Both the position numbers and the translations under genes were made by a program. The notes under the pieces are model-generated. The model was not told where the DNA came from and searched no databases. It worked only from the letters and a program-made list of their open reading frames with translations. From the NCBI GenBank assembly GCA_016839425.1, contig JAEOUI010000226.1, forward strand, positions 1 through 5,838: a DNA stretch of 5,838 nucleotides, in the 5' to 3' direction. Of the stretch, positions 4,226 to 5,838 are shown in pieces. The DNA is from Promethearchaeota archaeon (GTDB taxonomy: Archaea > Asgardarchaeota > Lokiarchaeia > Sigynarchaeales > SOKP01). Numbering within the stretch: position 1 is the stretch's first letter; each line of letters begins with the position of its first letter.

Positions 4226-5635
4226 TTGCAAGAATTTATAGAAATAAAGAAGTATGAAAGGAAAGTGAATTCATTAGAAAGAATGCTTCAAACCCCTTAT
4301 TCGGTGGTGACACTTGTTGCTCGTATTAAAGGGAATATTTCTGGAGAAAAACTAAAAAATTCGATTCTTAAAGCCCAAAAAAGACACGCTCTTTTAAGAG
4401 TAAGAATTAAAAGAGAAAAAGACGGTGAAGTCTGGTTTACTTCGGAAGATATTAAAGACATACCCATTGAAATCATACAAAGAAAATCTGATAACCATTG
4501 GATAGAAATTCAGAGTGACCTTTATAAAATTCCTTTTAAATTTCTAGAAAGACCTGCGATTAAATTTGTTCTAGTACAATCTCCAAGCATTTCTGAGTTA
4601 ATTATATGTTGTCATCATATAATTTGCGACGGAATGTCATTAGCATTTCTTGCAAGGGACATTTTGACTTATCTTGGAAACTCGAATTTAGAGGTTGATG
4701 TTTTGCCTGATCCAGTTTCAATGGATAAAAATAACATGCCAAAAGATCTATCGCTTAGTGGAGTAGTGAAATTTGCGGTAAATAAAATAAATCAAAAATG
4801 GGCAAACGATAAAATAATTTTTAATCAAGAAGATTATGAAAATATTAGCCAAGCATATTGGGCAAATTTTACACATCGAATAATTTCCATTGAATTATCC
4901 AAATCAGAGACTTCAGAATTGATTGATCGATGTAAAACGGAGGGTGTTTCTGTTAATACAGCTTTATCAACGGCTATTATGGGGGCACAGATTATTGTTC
5001 AAGGCAAAAAATCACACAATTCAAAAATTGCGATTGCAAGCAATCTAAGAGATCGCCTTCAAGTACTACCTGGTGAAGCAATGGGATACTATGCTAGCGC
5101 AATAACTCTGAAATATAAATATAATATGAAAATAGGTTTTTGGAAAAACGCTCGAGATCTCCAAGAAAAGGTCAAACCACTCTATATTAACGAACATCTA
5201 TTCAAGGAATCGCTCTTGTGGGCTCATTTAGATCCTGGAATATTAGAAGCGTTGGTATATAAAATGGCAGGAAAGCTTGTACAGCCCAATTATTCAAAAT
5301 ACGAAAAGCTTTCTAATTATAGCAAGAAAAATGATGTCATATTATCGATGCTTAAGAAAGAAAAGATGGATTCTTTTAGTAATATCATATTAGGAGCAGC
5401 TGCCACAAATCTCGGTAATCTAGACTTCCCTGAACAATATGGAGAATTAAAACTAGATCGCTTGATGATGAATCCTGGAGGCGCATTTCCCTTAGCAATG
5501 GTTAATGTTGTTTTAGGAGCAGTAACAACTGCAGGTAAACTCAGCTTAATTATCGAATACGCAGAAGAACGACTTGAAGAACCAATCGCATTAAAAATAA
5601 AAGAGGAACTTCTCAAACTCTTATTAAATAATTAA
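4226..5635 (+). CDS. Condensation-domain/PapA-like acyltransferase (HHxxxDG family)
   Basis: A 469-residue cytosolic protein of the chloramphenicol-acetyltransferase-like/condensation fold (NRPS condensation domains, PapA5, alcohol acetyltransferases). The N-terminus 'SLERMLQTPYSVVTLVARI' and 'QKRHALLRVRI' are typical of stand-alone members. The catalytic motif HHIICDG (130-136) has His131 as the general base and Asp135 as the structural acid, followed by MSL. Later landmarks are 'GVSVNTALSTA' (240-250), 'NLRDR' (273-277) and a C-terminal 'ATNLGNLDFPEQYGEL' block. The second half carries no clear DFGWG motif, as in many non-NRPS members. Length fits one complete pseudo-dimeric domain. No carrier, adenylation or polyketide domain lies in the window, so acyl-CoA or a remote carrier is the likely donor (inference). 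Substrates are unknown. The start was chosen for the AGGTGAT ahead of TTG; GTG 4214 is the alternative. It is divergent from, and possibly controlled by, the tandem GbsR-like regulator. Confidence 0.82.
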   Translation: MQEFIEIKKYERKVNSLERMLQTPYSVVTLVARIKGNISGEKLKNSILKAQKRHALLRVRIKREKDGEVWFTSEDIKDIPIEIIQRKSDNHWIEIQSDLYKIPFKFLERPAIKFVLVQSPSISELIICCHHIICDGMSLAFLARDILTYLGNSNLEVDVLPDPVSMDKNNMPKDLSLSGVVKFAVNKINQKWANDKIIFNQEDYENISQAYWANFTHRIISIELSKSETSELIDRCKTEGVSVNTALSTAIMGAQIIVQGKKSHNSKIAIASNLRDRLQVLPGEAMGYYASAITLKYKYNMKIGFWKNARDLQEKVKPLYINEHLFKESLLWAHLDPGILEALVYKMAGKLVQPNYSKYEKLSNYSKKNDVILSMLKKEKMDSFSNIILGAAATNLGNLDFPEQYGELKLDRLMMNPGGAFPLAMVNVVLGAVTTAGKLSLIIEYAEERLEEPIALKIKEELLKLLLNN

Positions 5636-5661
5636 TTTTATTTTCTGCTTTCTTTATAATA
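5636..5661 (+). terminator. U-rich terminator region of the acyltransferase gene
   Basis: Directly after the stop, TTTTATTTT and further CTTTCTTTA stretches form consecutive U-tracts without a stem, which is a typical archaeal intrinsic termination signal. The precise end is uncertain. Confidence 0.4.
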
Positions 5662-5711
5662 AAACCAAAAATATAGAATTAAAATAAAAAAATATCCCTA
5701 CCTTAATAAAG

Positions 5712-5738
5712 CTAAAAATATTCTAAAGCAATCCACAT
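5712..5738 (-). CDS. Possible 8-residue small ORF with strong Shine-Dalgarno
   Basis: On the minus strand GGAGGG (5743-5748) stands four nt before an ATG (5736-5738) that opens an eight-codon frame (MWIALEYF) ending in TAG. A GTG one base into the same site gives a different twelve-codon frame. The Shine-Dalgarno is the best in the window, better than those of the recognised genes, which makes an unused site surprising. It may be a leader peptide, the remnant of a decayed gene or chance. No homology can be claimed for so short a peptide. Confidence 0.2.
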   Translation of the reverse strand: MWIALEYF

Positions 5739-5803
5739 GATGCCCTCCAAAAAAAATCCCTTATGTATAGAGCAATAATTAGTTTTTCATCTAATATTAT
5801 TTC

Positions 5804-5814
5804 TTATATTTAAA
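5804..5814 (-). promoter_or_regulatory. Possible minus-strand TATA box
   Basis: On the minus strand a TTTAAATATA element follows A/T-rich sequence and could start transcription near 5783. It gains some weight from the strong Shine-Dalgarno and short ORF about 45 nt further on, and from a T run (5686-5697 region, minus strand) beyond them. In sequence this AT-rich, a TATA-like string alone proves little. Confidence 0.25.
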
Positions 5815-5838
5815 TTTGGGATTTAAAAAACACGATCA

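Overview
The window is AT-rich and reads as archaeal DNA. The evidence is a bacterio-opsin-activator type HTH protein, TATA boxes about 25-30 bp ahead of likely transcription starts (several with purine-rich BRE-like upstream flanks), short leaders, and U-tract termination. The mix of HTH_10 protein, GbsR/MarR-like regulator, flavodoxin, SDR and stand-alone condensation-type acyltransferase, at this base composition, suggests an Asgard (Loki-like) archaeon. That placement is an inference from memory of such genomes, not a proof. There is no rRNA, tRNA, CRISPR array or recognisable mobile element.

Layout. (1) 3-458 (+): 3' part of a gene whose C-terminus is an HTH_10 domain. (2) 590-1471 (+): short-chain dehydrogenase/reductase with its own TATA box, followed by a perfect 10-bp hairpin plus nine T (1538-1571). 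(3) 1676-2107 (+): an Imm5-like 'putative immunity protein' gene interrupted by an in-frame TAA at 1718-1720, exactly where I recall the family having leucine. The coding frame is otherwise intact on both sides. (4) 2176-2640 (-): flavodoxin, convergent with the Imm5 gene; two overlapping, mutually exclusive inverted repeats sit at the junction. (5) 2757-3905 (-): a 382-residue regulator made of two GbsR/MarR-like winged-helix units at a constant 211-residue offset. (6) 4226-5635 (+): a condensation-domain/PapA-like acyltransferase with an HHxxxDG motif, divergent from the regulator across a ~320-bp intergenic region. (7) 5636-5838: non-coding on the plus strand, with a possible short minus-strand unit having a strong Shine-Dalgarno and a tiny ORF.

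How the parts may relate. The clearest functional pairing is the divergent regulator/acyltransferase. Both promoters carry a very similar BRE-TATA block, and two small inverted repeats lie on or next to the core elements, so the tandem regulator may control itself and the acyltransferase (inference). The SDR and flavodoxin are separate redox genes with their own promoters; nothing ties them into one pathway.

I did not find a clear-cut new system. The best leads are the Imm5-like gene with its conserved-position stop, the pseudo-dimeric regulator, and the carrier-less HHxxxDG acyltransferase beside it.
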